From positions 1 through 64,000 of the forward strand of contig QHSX01000057.1 in NCBI GenBank assembly GCA_003221695.1: DNA of 64,000 nucleotides, read 5' to 3'. This document shows, piece by piece, positions 1-10,003 of the stretch. Position 1 is the stretch's first letter. Every line of letters starts with the position of its first letter. The notes beneath the pieces are model-generated. The model saw nothing but the letters and a program-made list of their open reading frames with translations, ran no database searches and was not told the origin of the DNA. This stretch comes from Candidatus Rokuibacteriota bacterium. GTDB lineage: Bacteria; Methylomirabilota; Methylomirabilia; Rokubacteriales; CSP1-6. The translations under genes were made by a program, and so were the position numbers.

Positions 1-67
1 CTTGCCTGCATCGTCTGCTCGGTTGGCCTCGGGCTTGCGCCTTTTGACGGCGTGGGCGAAGCGACGA

Positions 68-604
68 TCAGGTCGACACGATGCGGGCGGCGGTCGTGAG
101 GAGAATCTCGACCGTTGCTTCTTGCTCCTTGCCGAATGGGATCACCCCGCCGACTTCGTTCAAGGCATTGATGAGCTCGAGCACGCCGAACACGCTTCCA
201 CGGCGAGCGCGGATCGGCATCGCAAGCACCGATCGCGTGCGATAACCCGTCGTCGCGTCGACGTGCCGATCGAATCGGTAGGGTTGATCGGAAGGGATTT
301 CGTACGCGTCGACCACGTTGATGGTGCTCGGCGTCAGGGCAACGTAATCGGCGATACTGGGCTCGACCAAATTCAGCGAATCCGCCGTCATCCGCCGTTC
401 GGCTTCGTCGCTGCCGAGTCGATGCGTGAGAACGTCGTTCTGCACCGCCGCGCACCGCAGGCGGTTACCCTCACGGAGGTACACCCTTCCAGCCTCGGCA
501 TGCGTCAGCCCTCGCGCTTCGCTGAGCAGCAGCTCGAGAACGTGTTGCACGTCGGGTTGCTTTGCGAACGCTTCTCTGATTCTCGCCAGCTCGTCTTCGT
601 CCAT
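68..604 (-). CDS. GAF domain protein
   Basis: A 178-residue protein that is almost entirely one GAF-type sensor domain (about residues 18-175). The signature is the stretch around TRSVLAMPIRARRGSVFGVLELIN, where a small-molecule pocket strand is followed by the G-V-L-E-L-x-N turn typical of GAF domains. No output domain, membrane segment or signal peptide is present, so it probably acts in the cytoplasm as a ligand sensor working with a partner. It lies 20 bases downstream of the small Arg-rich gene at 625-852 on the same strand, so the two probably form an operon. The ligand cannot be deduced. The ATG start and TGA stop are both inside the window. Confidence 0.8.
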   Translation of the reverse strand: MDEDELARIREAFAKQPDVQHVLELLLSEARGLTHAEAGRVYLREGNRLRCAAVQNDVLTHRLGSDEAERRMTADSLNLVEPSIADYVALTPSTINVVDAYEIPSDQPYRFDRHVDATTGYRTRSVLAMPIRARRGSVFGVLELINALNEVGGVIPFGKEQEATVEILLTTAARIVST

Positions 605-624
605 AACCTCGGGCTAGGAGATTC

Positions 625-852
625 TCAATTCGCCTCACGCACCGGTACCCAGCCGAGGGTCTGGAGATCTTTGGTGATGTCGCGCTGGCGCCGGTCTCCG
701 CATCGCCTTTCGACCGGCGCCCGCTCCAGGAGCTGACGCCGCTCGCCCACCCGACGGTCGAAGATCACGTCGAATCTCTCGCCAAATACGCGCTTGAGGT
801 ACGCATGCCGCGCCGGTTGCGTCCGCGAGACGATGAACTGCACACCAGCCAC
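625..852 (-). CDS. Small Arg-rich domain protein (ERR/DRR family, copy 1)
   Basis: A 75-residue protein that I cannot assign to a named family. It starts with a hydrophobic strand, QFIVSRT, followed by an Arg/Leu helix (Y-L-K-R-V-F), a second strand ending in FDRR, and a basic-acidic tail with VGERRQ, PVERR and GDRRQRD, then a Gly-Trp near the end (LGWVPV). The same ordered motifs occur in proteins at 18204-18524 and 31542-32039, and partly at 19677-20483, so this is the shortest of four local paralogues. The compact alpha/beta start and clustered arginines could suit nucleic-acid or nucleotide binding, but that is inference. It is co-directional with the GAF gene downstream. Confidence 0.7.
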   Translation of the reverse strand: MAGVQFIVSRTQPARHAYLKRVFGERFDVIFDRRVGERRQLLERAPVERRCGDRRQRDITKDLQTLGWVPVREAN

Positions 853-1251
853 GAATTGCCCTCCGCGGGACCAACCGGCGTCGACTGTGTCTTCGGAGGA
901 TCGAACCCCTCCGAGACCGGTCCTCCACGTTGACTAGCCCTCCACATTCTTCCGGAAACTAGCGACTTCCGGAAATCAGGAAGACCCCTGAAATGGTAGG
1001 GCGAAAAGCCCCCGACGAGGGCCTCAGGGCGACCCTGGCCCCCGACGCGAGTGTCTCCTCCGCATCCCCTGTCCCGGTGCCTCGCCTCGAGCCTCGAAGC
1101 CGCAGGCCGCGGCGCACAGGAAGGCCTTCCCTAGAGAGCGTCGTGTGGCTGTCTCCGCGAAGGTGTAGGTTGCAAACACCCAGATTCCGGAAAACAGGCG
1201 TGCCGTTGCAACAACTTGCCTATTGACAACCTTTAGGAGCGGACCTAACGT

Positions 1252-1361
1252 GCGGCCACTTGAAGTCGCCTTAGCGGAGTCGTCGCGGCCTGGTGACGCT
1301 GGAGAGGAGCCGACTGGAGCGCCCCGTTCTGGGAACCCCTGACGGGGCGTTTATGTTTTTT
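1252..1361 (+). ncRNA. Candidate small RNA (promoter to terminator, no ORF)
   Basis: A promoter-like pair (TTGACA at 1223-1228, spacer 17, TAACGT at 1246-1251) would start transcription near 1258. An intrinsic-terminator-like hairpin ends at 1361, about 100 bases later, with no good open reading frame between. The response regulator starts 90 bases further on, so the hairpin may instead be an attenuator for it. The -10 match is weak, so this is a hypothesis only. Confidence 0.25.
1320..1361 (+). terminator. Intrinsic terminator-like hairpin
   Basis: Perfect 8-bp stem, CGCCCCGT (1320-1327) with ACGGGGCG (1342-1349), followed by TTTATGTTTTTT. This is a typical Rho-independent layout on the plus strand. 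Confidence 0.6.
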
Positions 1362-1450
1362 GAGAAAGGTCGAGGATGAAACCATCGTGGCTCGCTGAAC
1401 GCACCTGATCTGCCATCGGCGAGCGCTGTCCGCCGACTGGTGAGGGCCTG

Positions 1451-2098
1451 ATGATCCGCGTCCTCGTCGCCGACGACCATCCTGTGGTCCGGACCGGTCT
1501 CAGAGAGATCTTGGTCCGGCGGTGCGACATCACCATGCTGGGCGAGGCGGGGACCAGCGCCGAGGTTCGCCAGCTCGTCGCCCAGAAGCCCTGGGACGTG
1601 GTCGTGCTCGATCTGAGCCTGCCTGACCTGAGTGGCCTCGAGCTGGTGAAAGAGCTCAAGCGCGCGCGTCCGAGGCTTCCCATCCTCATCCTCGGCGTAT
1701 ACCCCGAAGAGGAGTTCGCGGTCCGCGCGATTCGGGCTGGGGCGGCGGGGTACATCAGCAAGGGGGCGACGCCCGAGGAACTGGTCCGCGCCGTCCTGCG
1801 GCTGGCCCAGGGAGGAAGGTATGTGAGCCCGGCCGCTGCCGAGGAGCTGATCGTCGCGCTGGGCAACGACAACGAGTCGGACCATGCGCCGCACGAACGT
1901 CTTTCCGACCGTGAGTACCAGGTCCTCTGCCTCCTCGGCAGTGGTAAGAGCGTCGGCGAGATCGCCCGGGAACTGGGGCGGAGCGTCAAGACGGTGAGCA
2001 CGTACCGTGCGCGGATCCTCGACAAGATGGGGATGCGAGGCAACGCCCAGCTCGTGCACTACGTCCTGCAGCGGCGGCTGACCGAGCCCGTGCCGTAG
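1451..2098 (+). CDS. NarL/FixJ-family response regulator
   Basis: A 215-residue transcription factor with an N-terminal receiver domain (about 1-120) and a C-terminal LuxR-type helix-turn-helix (about 148-208). The acidic pair is D8-D9, the phospho-acceptor is D54 in VVVLDLSLPD, and the conserved lysine is in GYISKGA. The output domain shows the family pattern LSDREYQVLCLLGSGKS...IARELGRSVKTVSTYRARI. It should dimerise on phosphorylation and bind DNA. No histidine kinase is adjacent, so its partner is elsewhere. It stands alone between the hairpin at 1320-1361 and the envelope cluster starting at 2244, which it could regulate, though nothing in the sequence proves this. Confidence 0.93.
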   Translation: MIRVLVADDHPVVRTGLREILVRRCDITMLGEAGTSAEVRQLVAQKPWDVVVLDLSLPDLSGLELVKELKRARPRLPILILGVYPEEEFAVRAIRAGAAGYISKGATPEELVRAVLRLAQGGRYVSPAAAEELIVALGNDNESDHAPHERLSDREYQVLCLLGSGKSVGEIARELGRSVKTVSTYRARILDKMGMRGNAQLVHYVLQRRLTEPVP

Positions 2099-2243
2099 GA
2101 CGAGCGTCCCGCAGCACCGCCGCCTCTGTAGGACGAAGTCTCACAGCAGATCCAGCGAATTCCTACGGCGTCACTAGGTCTAACACCGATTGTCCGCGGC
2201 GCTCCGAGTTGGAAAAATCCTCCTCCCAAGGGAGGGCTCCGGC

Positions 2244-3131
2244 ATGACGCCCTGGATCGTTAGGTCGCGGCTGACGTTTCGCCTGCTTGTCGCTTTCATA
2301 TGCGTCGGGCTGTCGAGTGGCGTCGTGCTGGCGCAGGACAAGAAGCTCGAGGCATTCGACCCGAAGAGCTTCGACGGTCGTTCGATCAGTATCGACAACG
2401 AATGGTTCCCGCTGAAGCCCGGAACGCGGCTCGTCTATACGGGGACCACCATCGAGGACGACGGCAAGCCCGTGCCTCGCCGCCTGGTGTCCACCGTCAC
2501 CGACTTGACCAAGGTCATCGACGGCGTGCGTACGGCCGTTGTCTGGGATGTGGATTACAAGGATGGCCAGTTGGCGGAGACGGAGATCGCCTTCTTCGCG
2601 CAGGACAACGACGGGAACGTCTGGCTCCTGGGTGAGTACCCCGAGGAATGGGAGGCCGGGAAGTTCGTGAAGGCGCCGGCCTGGCTCCACGGCCGCGAAG
2701 ACGCGAGAGCGGGGATCGCCATGAAGGCCAAGCCACAGGTTGGAGCGCCCAGCTACGCCCAGGGGTGGGGGCCCGCCGTGAGGTGGACAGACCGCGCGAC
2801 GGTGGACCAGATGGGCCAGAAGACCTGCGTTCGCAAGGGCTGCTACGAGGACGTCCTGGTGATCGCCGAGACCAGCAAGGAGGAGCCGAACGCCGAGCAG
2901 CTCAAGTACTACGCTCGCGGCGTCGGCAATGTTCGCGTCGGCTGGCGAGGCAAGGGAGAAAAATTGAAAGAGACGCTGGAGCTGATCGAGGTCGTGCAGC
3001 TCGACCCAAAGGCTCTGGCGGAGGCCCGCGCGAAGGCGCTGGAGCTCGATAAGCGCGCTTACAAGATCAGCAAGAAGGTGTACGCGAACACGCCACCGGC
3101 GGAGGCCATGCAGGCCAAGGGGAGTCAGTGA
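2244..3131 (+). CDS. Secreted protein of unknown function, paralogous to 15950-16654
   Basis: A 295-residue exported protein. The ATG at 2244 follows a GGGAGG ribosome site and gives a clean signal peptide (RLTFRLLVAFICVGLSSGVVLAQ). The mature protein has the pattern N-x-W-F-P-L-x-P-G-T-R-L-V-Y, then TKVIDGVRTAVVWD, AFFAQDNDGNVWLLGE and a late LKYYARGVGNVRVGW. The same order of motifs recurs in the protein at 15950-16654, so they are one family of beta-rich periplasmic proteins. Its TGA overlaps the ATG of the RND permease at 3131, implying translational coupling, so it may be an accessory of that pump. Family function unknown to me. Confidence 0.8.
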   Translation: MTPWIVRSRLTFRLLVAFICVGLSSGVVLAQDKKLEAFDPKSFDGRSISIDNEWFPLKPGTRLVYTGTTIEDDGKPVPRRLVSTVTDLTKVIDGVRTAVVWDVDYKDGQLAETEIAFFAQDNDGNVWLLGEYPEEWEAGKFVKAPAWLHGREDARAGIAMKAKPQVGAPSYAQGWGPAVRWTDRATVDQMGQKTCVRKGCYEDVLVIAETSKEEPNAEQLKYYARGVGNVRVGWRGKGEKLKETLELIEVVQLDPKALAEARAKALELDKRAYKISKKVYANTPPAEAMQAKGSQ

Positions 3132-6100
3132 TGATGCGTTGGATCGTCGGGTCGAGCCTGAAGCTTCGAGTCGTCGTGGCGACGGTCGCGGCATTGCTGA
3201 TGGTGTTCGGCTTCACGCGGCTTCGCACCATGCCGGTGGATGTGCTCCCCGAGTTCTCGCGGCCGCATGTGGAGATTCAAGTCGAGATCCTCGGCCTGTC
3301 CGCCCAGGAAGTGGAGGCCCTGATCACCACCCCGATGGAAGCGGATCTGCTCAACGGGACTCCGTGGGTGAAGGAACTCCGCTCCGTGTCCATCCCCGGA
3401 CTGGCGTCGATCGAGCTCGTCTTCGAGAAAGGGACCGACCTCATGCGGGCCCGGCAAGTGGCGCAGGAGCGTCTCAATGAAGTGTTTGCGCTCCCGAGAG
3501 TCGCGAAGTATTTCACCATGATCAATCCCGTCTCCTCGACCGGCCGGGTCATGGCGATCGGGGTCACCTCGGACAAGATGTCCCTCATCGATTTGTCAGT
3601 GCTCGCCCGCTGGACGATCCAGCCCCGCTTGCTGGGTGTGCCCGGCGTGGCGAACGTGTCGATCTGGGGCCGGCGTGAGCGGCAGTTGCAGGTGCAAGTG
3701 GATCCGGACAAGCTGCGAGCCGAACGCGTGACGCTCATGCAGATCATCAAAACCGCCGGCAACGCTCTGTGGTCGTCGCCGTTGAGCTTTTTGGAAGCGT
3801 CGACCCCCGGTACCGGCGGGTGGGTCGAGACTCCGAATCAACGGCTCGGCGTCCGGCACGTCCTGCCCATCACGACGGCGAAAGACCTGGCCAAGGTGCC
3901 GATCGACGACGCCGAAACGAAGCGTCTGGGTGACGTCGCCTCGGTGGTGGAAGACCATCAGCCGCTCATCGGTGATGCCATCGTGAAGGGCGCTCCCGCG
4001 CTCATGCTCGTGGTCGAGAAACTCCCCTGGGCCAATACGTACGCGGTGACGCAGGAACTGGAAAAGGCGCTTGCGGCGCTGCGGCCTGGTCTCTCGGGCT
4101 TGGAGATGGACTCCTCCCTCTTTCGGCCCGCGACCTTCCTCGACCTGGCGGTCGGCAACCTGAGCCGGGCGCTGCTCATCGGGTCCGTCCTCATGCTGGT
4201 GGCGCTCTTTGCATTCTTCTCCAACTGGCGTACCGCGTTGATCAGCGCCGTCGTCATTCTCCTGTCGGTGATGGTCGCAGGGACCGTGCTCTACGTGCGT
4301 GGAGTGACGGTCAATATGATGATCGTCGCGGGGCTGCTGGTCGCCCTCGCTGCCGTGATCGACGACGCCATCGTCGACACAGGAAACATCGTGCGGCGCC
4401 TCCGCCAGCATCGAAAGGTGGGGAGCGACGAATCGACGGCGAGGATGGTCCTCGAAGCCTCGCTCGAGATGCGCCGGCCCGTCCTCTACGCGACCGTGAT
4501 CATGGCGCTGGCGGTCGTGCCGGCGTTCTTCGTGGAAGGCGTCTCCGCCGCGTTTTGGCAGCCGTTCGCCACGTCCTATATCCTGGCGTTGCTCGCCTCC
4601 ATGGTGGTCGCCCTGACCGTCACGCCGGCACTGAGCCTGCTGTTCTTGCGCAACGCGTCCCTCCAGAGCGCCGATTCTCCCTCCGCCGGGGCGCTGCGCG
4701 GAATCTCCAACGCGCTTTTCGGCTGGGCCGCCCGCACACCGCGCCTCGCCTTCGTCGCTGTCTGCGCCATCGTCGTCGCGGGCCTTTTCTCGATGCCGTT
4801 CCTCCGTCAGGAGTCACTGATTCCGAACTTCAAGGAGAACGACCTGGTGGTTCGTTGGGACGGCAGTTCCAGCGCGTCCCATCCGGCCATGAGCCGGATC
4901 ACGACGCTGGCCAGTCGTGAGTTGCGGTCGATTCCGGGCGTCCGCAACGTGAGTGCCAACATGGGGCGCGCCATCCTGTCGGATAAGCGGAAGAATATCA
5001 ACGCCGGCGAGATCTGGGTCAGCATCGATCCCAAGGCCGACTACGACACCACGGTGGCTGCGGTGAAGGAAGTGGTGGCGGGCTATCCCGGTCTGTCTCC
5101 CGAAGTGCTGACCAATCTGCAGGCCAAACTCAGACAGGAGCTGTCGGGAACAGGCGAATCCCTCGTCATGCGCGTCTACGGCGAGGACATGACGATCATC
5201 CGCAAGAAGGCGGATGAGGTGCAGAAGGTTCTCGCCGGGGTCGCGGGTGTCGTCGATGCAAGAGTCCAGTATCCGGAAGAAATGCCGGCCCTGGAAATCG
5301 AAGTCAACCTCGACAAAGCCAAACACTACGGCCTCAAGCCTGGGGACGTGCGCCGGGCCGCGACCACACTGGTGTCCGGCCTCGAGGTCGGCAATCTGTT
5401 CGACGAACAGAAGGTATTCGAAGTGGTGGTGTGGGGCACGCCCAACACGCGGCGAAATCTGACCAGTATCCAAGAGCTTCTGATCGAGACACCCTCACGC
5501 GGATACGTGCCCCTGAAGGATGTCGCGGATGTGCGCATCAGACCCACGGCGACCGAAATCCATCGAGATATGGCCGCGCGTCGGATGGACGTGACGGCCA
5601 GCGTGCGTGGACGCGATCTCGCCGCCGTCGCCGCGGACATCGAACGCGGCCTCAAGGGAATCCAGTTCCCGCTCGAATACCGCGCGGAGCTGTTGGGAGA
5701 GTACGCGGACCGGCTGGCGGCCCAAAAGCGTGTGCTCACGTTTGGGGTGGCCGCTGCGATCGGGATTTTCCTCCTTCTGCAGGCGTTCTTCCGGAGCTGG
5801 CCCCTGGCGACCGTCGTCTTCGTGACCCTGCCGATGGCTCTGGTGGGCGGCGCGCTGGCGGCGTTCGTCGCCGAGGACGGCCTGCTCTCACTCGGTTCGA
5901 TCGCTGGATTCGTCGCGTTGCTGGGAATCGCCGTGCGCAACGGGGTGACGCTGGTCAACCGCTATCGACACCTCGAGCAGCATGACGGCGAAGTCTTCGG
6001 TGCCGAGCTGGTCCGACGCGGCACGCGCGACCAATCTGCGCCCATCTTGATGACTGCTGTCACAACCGCCCTGGCCTTCTTGCCCTTGGCGGTGTTCGGC

Positions 6101-6298
6101 GACATCGCCGGTCTCGAGATCATGCGGCCGATGGCGGTCGTGATCCTGGGCGGCCTGGTGACGACGACACTGTTCAGCCTGGTCGGTGTTCCCGCCATGT
6201 ACGTGCTGTTCGGGGCGACCCGTGAGCCCGAGCTTGAAGACCTTTCGGCCACTGTCGTCAGCGAAGAGGGGATGCGCAGGGCCACGGTGAAGGCCTAA
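3131..6298 (+). CDS. RND permease, CzcA/CusA-like (first of tandem pair)
   Basis: A 1055-residue inner-membrane proton-driven exporter with the usual RND length and duplicated layout: an N-terminal membrane helix, a large periplasmic loop, a six-helix bundle around residues 330-530, then a second loop and bundle. Typical sequences are MPVDVLPEFSRPHVEIQ near the start and VIDDAIVDTGNIVRRLR in helix 4 with the paired aspartates used for proton relay. HME-type pumps move heavy-metal ions, but the exact substrate is not readable here. The start at 3131 (TGATG overlap) is preferred over the GTG at 3128 because the paralogue at 6856 begins with the same [11 protein letters not shown]. No full adaptor or TolC-type gene is adjacent. 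Confidence 0.93.
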   Translation: MMRWIVGSSLKLRVVVATVAALLMVFGFTRLRTMPVDVLPEFSRPHVEIQVEILGLSAQEVEALITTPMEADLLNGTPWVKELRSVSIPGLASIELVFEKGTDLMRARQVAQERLNEVFALPRVAKYFTMINPVSSTGRVMAIGVTSDKMSLIDLSVLARWTIQPRLLGVPGVANVSIWGRRERQLQVQVDPDKLRAERVTLMQIIKTAGNALWSSPLSFLEASTPGTGGWVETPNQRLGVRHVLPITTAKDLAKVPIDDAETKRLGDVASVVEDHQPLIGDAIVKGAPALMLVVEKLPWANTYAVTQELEKALAALRPGLSGLEMDSSLFRPATFLDLAVGNLSRALLIGSVLMLVALFAFFSNWRTALISAVVILLSVMVAGTVLYVRGVTVNMMIVAGLLVALAAVIDDAIVDTGNIVRRLRQHRKVGSDESTARMVLEASLEMRRPVLYATVIMALAVVPAFFVEGVSAAFWQPFATSYILALLASMVVALTVTPALSLLFLRNASLQSADSPSAGALRGISNALFGWAARTPRLAFVAVCAIVVAGLFSMPFLRQESLIPNFKENDLVVRWDGSSSASHPAMSRITTLASRELRSIPGVRNVSANMGRAILSDKRKNINAGEIWVSIDPKADYDTTVAAVKEVVAGYPGLSPEVLTNLQAKLRQELSGTGESLVMRVYGEDMTIIRKKADEVQKVLAGVAGVVDARVQYPEEMPALEIEVNLDKAKHYGLKPGDVRRAATTLVSGLEVGNLFDEQKVFEVVVWGTPNTRRNLTSIQELLIETPSRGYVPLKDVADVRIRPTATEIHRDMAARRMDVTASVRGRDLAAVAADIERGLKGIQFPLEYRAELLGEYADRLAAQKRVLTFGVAAAIGIFLLLQAFFRSWPLATVVFVTLPMALVGGALAAFVAEDGLLSLGSIAGFVALLGIAVRNGVTLVNRYRHLEQHDGEVFGAELVRRGTRDQSAPILMTAVTTALAFLPLAVFGDIAGLEIMRPMAVVILGGLVTTTLFSLVGVPAMYVLFGATREPELEDLSATVVSEEGMRRATVKA

Positions 6299-6351
6299 CG
6301 AGTGGAAGGAACCGTGCGCGACAACACACGGCAACCCAGAGGAGAGAGCTG

Positions 6352-6816
6352 ATGATGCGACGGGATAGTCTCTTGATGGTTGGGATACTCGTCTTTGCCG
6401 GTCTACAACTTCCGGCGTGCAAACACTCTCCCGCGTCGGCCAAGGGCCACGCCGAGAGCCCCGCCCAGGTCAAGCGCGTCGAGGGGACGGAGTTCAGTAC
6501 TGTGACGCTGACCGAGAAGGCCGTCCAGCGGCTCGGTCTCAAAACCGATCAGGTTCGTGAGGAGAAGGTGACCCGGCAGAATCAGACGCTTGGAACGCGG
6601 AAGGTCGTGCCCTACTCGTCGTTGATTTACGACTCGCAGGGTCAGACCTGGATCTATACGAGCCCGAGCGACCGAACCTTCGTCCGGAAGAAAGTCGAGG
6701 TCGACCAGATTCAAGGTGACGTGGCGGTCCTGAAGGACGGCCCACCCTCCGGCACCGTCGTGGCGTCGGTCGGAGTGGCCGAGCTCTACGGCACCGAATT
6801 CAAGGTTGGACACTAA
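6352..6816 (+). CDS. Truncated RND adaptor-like lipoprotein
   Basis: A 154-residue lipoprotein: signal peptide with lipobox LPAC (Cys23), a short linker, then a beta-rich part resembling only the C-terminal, membrane-proximal end of CusB/CzcB adaptors. The recognisable stretches are VVPYSSLIYDSQGQTWIYT, RKKVEVDQIQGDVAVL and a late GVAELYGTEF. The lipoyl and alpha-hairpin domains of a full membrane-fusion protein (usually about 350-400 residues) are absent. It sits between the two RND genes, 39 bases before the second, so it probably contacts one or both pumps. Whether it is a reduced adaptor or a specialised subunit cannot be told from sequence. Confidence 0.8.
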   Translation: MMRRDSLLMVGILVFAGLQLPACKHSPASAKGHAESPAQVKRVEGTEFSTVTLTEKAVQRLGLKTDQVREEKVTRQNQTLGTRKVVPYSSLIYDSQGQTWIYTSPSDRTFVRKKVEVDQIQGDVAVLKDGPPSGTVVASVGVAELYGTEFKVGH

Positions 6817-6855
6817 CCTGCGAATGGAGCCTCTCCTCCGAACGGAGCTGCTGCG

Positions 6856-9800
6856 ATGATGCGTTGGATCGTTGGGTCCAGCCTGAAGTTTCGGTTCCTG
6901 GTGATCGCCGTCGCCGTGGCTATGATGTACTTCGGTATCCTCCAGGTCCAGCGGATGCCGGTGGACGTCTTCCCCGAGTTCGCGCCGCCGCTCGTGGAGG
7001 TTCAGACGATCTGTCTCGGGCTCACCGCGGTCGAAGTCGAAAGCCTGGTGACCGTTCCGATGGAGCAGTCGCTCGCCGGATTGCCGGGTCTTGACGTCTT
7101 GCGCTCCAAGTCGGTTTCCCAGTTGTCGTCGGTCAAAATGTTGTTCAAGCGTGGGACCGACCTGCTGCGGGCGCGGCAGATGGTGGAAGAGCGCATCGCG
7201 ATGGTCACACCCTCGATGCCGAAGTGGGCGGCCCCGCCGGTGGTGTTGCCGCCGCTGTCCTCGACGAGCCGGATGATGAAGATCGGGATTTCGTCGAAAA
7301 CCCGGTCCGTGATGGACCTGTCGATGATCACCTACTGGACCATCAGACAGCGCCTGTTGCGCGTGCCCGGTGTGGCCAACGTCGCCATCTGGGGCGAACG
7401 GTTGCAAATGCTGAATGTGAACGTCGTGCCGGATCTGCTGCAGAAGCACCGGGTCACGCTCGACGAGGTCATGACGGTCACGGCGGATGCCCTGGACTCG
7501 GGGATGTTCACGTTCTCGCAAGGCCACCATATCGGTACGGGCGGGTGGATCGATACCCCCAATCAACGGCTTCAAGTCCGGCACGTCGCGCCTCTCGTCT
7601 ACAAGTATGACGAAGTCAGGCCGGACCCCCTGGCCAACGTGCCCCTCGCGGTGAGAGACGGCAAGCAACTGCTTCTGAAGGATGTGGCGCGCGTCGTGGT
7701 CGATCATCAGCCGATGGTTGGGGACGCGATCATCAACGACGGTCCCGGCCTCCTCCTCATCGTCGAAAAATTCCCCTGGGCCAACACGCTGCAGGTGACG
7801 CGGGGCGTGGAAGCAGCGCTCGATACGCTACGGCCGGGTCTTCCCGACGTGGAGATCGACTCGACGATCTTCCGGCCGGCGACCTTTATCGAGATGTCAC
7901 TCCACAACCTCACCATGGCGATGCTCATCGGGGGCATTCTCTGTATTCTGGTGCTCGTCGCCTTCCTGTATGAGTGGCGGGTCGCGACGATCAGCATCGT
8001 GGCGATGCCGTTGTCTCTGGTCGCTGCCGGGCTCGTCCTCTACTGGCGTGGCGCGACCATTAACGTGATGATCCTGGCCGGGTTCGTGATCGCCCTCGGC
8101 GCGATCGTCGACGACGCGATCATCGACATCGAAAACATCGTGCGGCGCCTCCGGGAGTATCGCAAGAGTGGTCGTCGAGACAAATCGCTGGCGAGGATTA
8201 TTCTCGACGCGTCGCTCGAAGTGCGGAGCGCGATCGTCTACGCGACCCTGATCTCGGTGCTGGCGATTTCGCCGGTCTTCTTCCTGGAAGGGCTGTCCGG
8301 CGCATTCTTCCAGCCCCTGGTTCTCTCGTATGCGCTGGCGATGCTGGCATCCCTGGTTGTCGCGCTGACCGTCACGCCGGCGATGGCCCTGATCCTCTTG
8401 CGCAACGTCCCGCTCGAGCGCCGCCAGTCCCCGCTGGTGCCGTGGCTGCAGCGTCGCTACGAGGCGATGCTTTCACGTATCATCCGCACACCGCGCCCGG
8501 CGTACGCCACCGTCGGTGTCATTGCGCTGGCCGGCCTCCTGGTGGCGCCGTACCTCGGGCAGTCGCTGCTGCCTTCATTCAAGGAGCGGGACTTCCTGAT
8601 GCACTGGCTGACCAAGCCCGGTACCTCCTGGCCGGAAATGAACCGGATCACGATTCAGGGGAGCAAAGAGCTGCGGAGCATACCCGGCGTCCGCAACTTC
8701 GGTGCCCACATCGGGCAGGCCCTGATCATGGATGAGGTGGTCGGCGTCAATTTCGGGGAGAATTGGATCAGCGTCGACCCCAAGGTCGACTACGACAAGA
8801 CGCTGGCGAAAATTCAGGAGACGGTGGACGGCTATCCCGGCCTCTATCGCGACGTGCAGACCTACCTGAAGGAGAGAATCCGGGAGGTGCTCACCGGGCA
8901 TTCCGAGGCCATCGTCGTGCGCATCTATGGCGACGACATTGACGTCCTCCACACGCTTGGGGCGAAGGTGAAGGATGCTCTCACGGGCATCGCCGGCATC
9001 ATCGATCTGCACGTGGAATTCCATGAGAACGTCCCACAGATCGACGTCAAGGTCGATCTCGACAAGGCGTTCGTGCATGGCCTCAAGCCCGGCGACGTGC
9101 GGCGGGCGGCGACCACCCTGGTAGCCCTCGAAGAAGCCGGCGACATCCACATTGCCAACCGGACGTACGACGTGAACGTGTGGAGCGTCCCCGAGGCGCG
9201 CTCCAGTCTGACGGCGATTCGCCAGTTGCCGATCGACAAACCGAGCGGGGGTCACGTGCAGTTACAGCAGGTGGCGGACGTGAGCATCAAGCCGACGCCG
9301 AATATCGTCGAGCATGAAAATCTTCATCGTCGCATCGGCGTCAAGGCCAACGTGCGGGGACGTGACCTCGGCGCCATCGTGGACGAGGTCGAAGATGCAC
9401 TCCACACAGTCAAGTTCCCGCTTGGATACTACCCGGAGCTGGTCGGCGAGTACCAGGAGCGGCAGGCGGCCCAGAAGAACTTGCTCTCCGTGTCGATCGT
9501 CGCCGCGATCGGGGTCTTTCTGCTCCTGCTGACCTCCTTCGGGAGCGCTCGTCTGGCGCTGCTGTCCTTCTTGACGTTGCCCTCGGCCCTGGTGGGCGGC
9601 GTGCTGGCGGCCTACCTCAGTGACGGCGTCCTCTCGCTCGGTTCGCTCGTCGGATTTCTCACGGTGTTGGGGATCGCGGCGCGCAACGGCATCTTGCTGA
9701 TCGATCATTGTCAGCATCTCGAACGCTACGAAGGCGAGACCTTCGGCCCGCGGCTCGTCCTGCGCGGGGCACGCGAACGGCTGTCGCCGATCTTGATGAC

Positions 9801-9981
9801 GACGTTGGCGACGGGACTGGCCATCGTTCCGTTGGTGGTTGCCGGCAATCTTCCCGGCCACGAGATCGAGCACCCGATGGGCGTCGTCATTCTCGGCGGC
9901 CTGGCGACGTCCACGTTGCTCAACCTGTTCGTCGTACCGTCCCTGTACCTGCGTTTTGGCCGAGCACAGGCATCCGGGTAA
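6856..9981 (+). CDS. RND permease, CzcA/CusA-like (second of tandem pair)
   Basis: A 1041-residue permease co-linear with the protein at 3131-6298, with which it shares its first eleven residues almost exactly and most motifs ([48 protein letters not shown]). The two probably arose by tandem duplication and then diverged. Helix 4 keeps both aspartates, so proton coupling should be intact. Metal or small-molecule export across the inner membrane is the family role. Two similar permeases encoded together may form a hetero-oligomeric pump, as in MdtBC, or serve separate substrates. An ATG with a GGAGC site upstream sets the start. Confidence 0.93.
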   Translation: MMRWIVGSSLKFRFLVIAVAVAMMYFGILQVQRMPVDVFPEFAPPLVEVQTICLGLTAVEVESLVTVPMEQSLAGLPGLDVLRSKSVSQLSSVKMLFKRGTDLLRARQMVEERIAMVTPSMPKWAAPPVVLPPLSSTSRMMKIGISSKTRSVMDLSMITYWTIRQRLLRVPGVANVAIWGERLQMLNVNVVPDLLQKHRVTLDEVMTVTADALDSGMFTFSQGHHIGTGGWIDTPNQRLQVRHVAPLVYKYDEVRPDPLANVPLAVRDGKQLLLKDVARVVVDHQPMVGDAIINDGPGLLLIVEKFPWANTLQVTRGVEAALDTLRPGLPDVEIDSTIFRPATFIEMSLHNLTMAMLIGGILCILVLVAFLYEWRVATISIVAMPLSLVAAGLVLYWRGATINVMILAGFVIALGAIVDDAIIDIENIVRRLREYRKSGRRDKSLARIILDASLEVRSAIVYATLISVLAISPVFFLEGLSGAFFQPLVLSYALAMLASLVVALTVTPAMALILLRNVPLERRQSPLVPWLQRRYEAMLSRIIRTPRPAYATVGVIALAGLLVAPYLGQSLLPSFKERDFLMHWLTKPGTSWPEMNRITIQGSKELRSIPGVRNFGAHIGQALIMDEVVGVNFGENWISVDPKVDYDKTLAKIQETVDGYPGLYRDVQTYLKERIREVLTGHSEAIVVRIYGDDIDVLHTLGAKVKDALTGIAGIIDLHVEFHENVPQIDVKVDLDKAFVHGLKPGDVRRAATTLVALEEAGDIHIANRTYDVNVWSVPEARSSLTAIRQLPIDKPSGGHVQLQQVADVSIKPTPNIVEHENLHRRIGVKANVRGRDLGAIVDEVEDALHTVKFPLGYYPELVGEYQERQAAQKNLLSVSIVAAIGVFLLLLTSFGSARLALLSFLTLPSALVGGVLAAYLSDGVLSLGSLVGFLTVLGIAARNGILLIDHCQHLERYEGETFGPRLVLRGARERLSPILMTTLATGLAIVPLVVAGNLPGHEIEHPMGVVILGGLATSTLLNLFVVPSLYLRFGRAQASG

Positions 9982-10003
9982 GAGGCGGCGACGGAGACAC
10001 GCC

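Larger units (their letters stand above)
853..1450. other. Intergenic region with palindromes and a terminator
   Basis: About 600 bases without a convincing gene. It holds three copies of the palindrome TTCCGGAA (near 951, 968 and 1185), a promoter-like TTGACA (1223-1228) with TAACGT 17 bases downstream, and a hairpin followed by a T-rich tail (1320-1361). Short open frames here have no recognisable features. Confidence 0.6.

Noticed and set aside
993-1226. Possible gene of 77 codons in the 853-1450 gap
   Set aside because: No ribosome site, no motif, and composition like non-coding DNA; overlaps palindromes.
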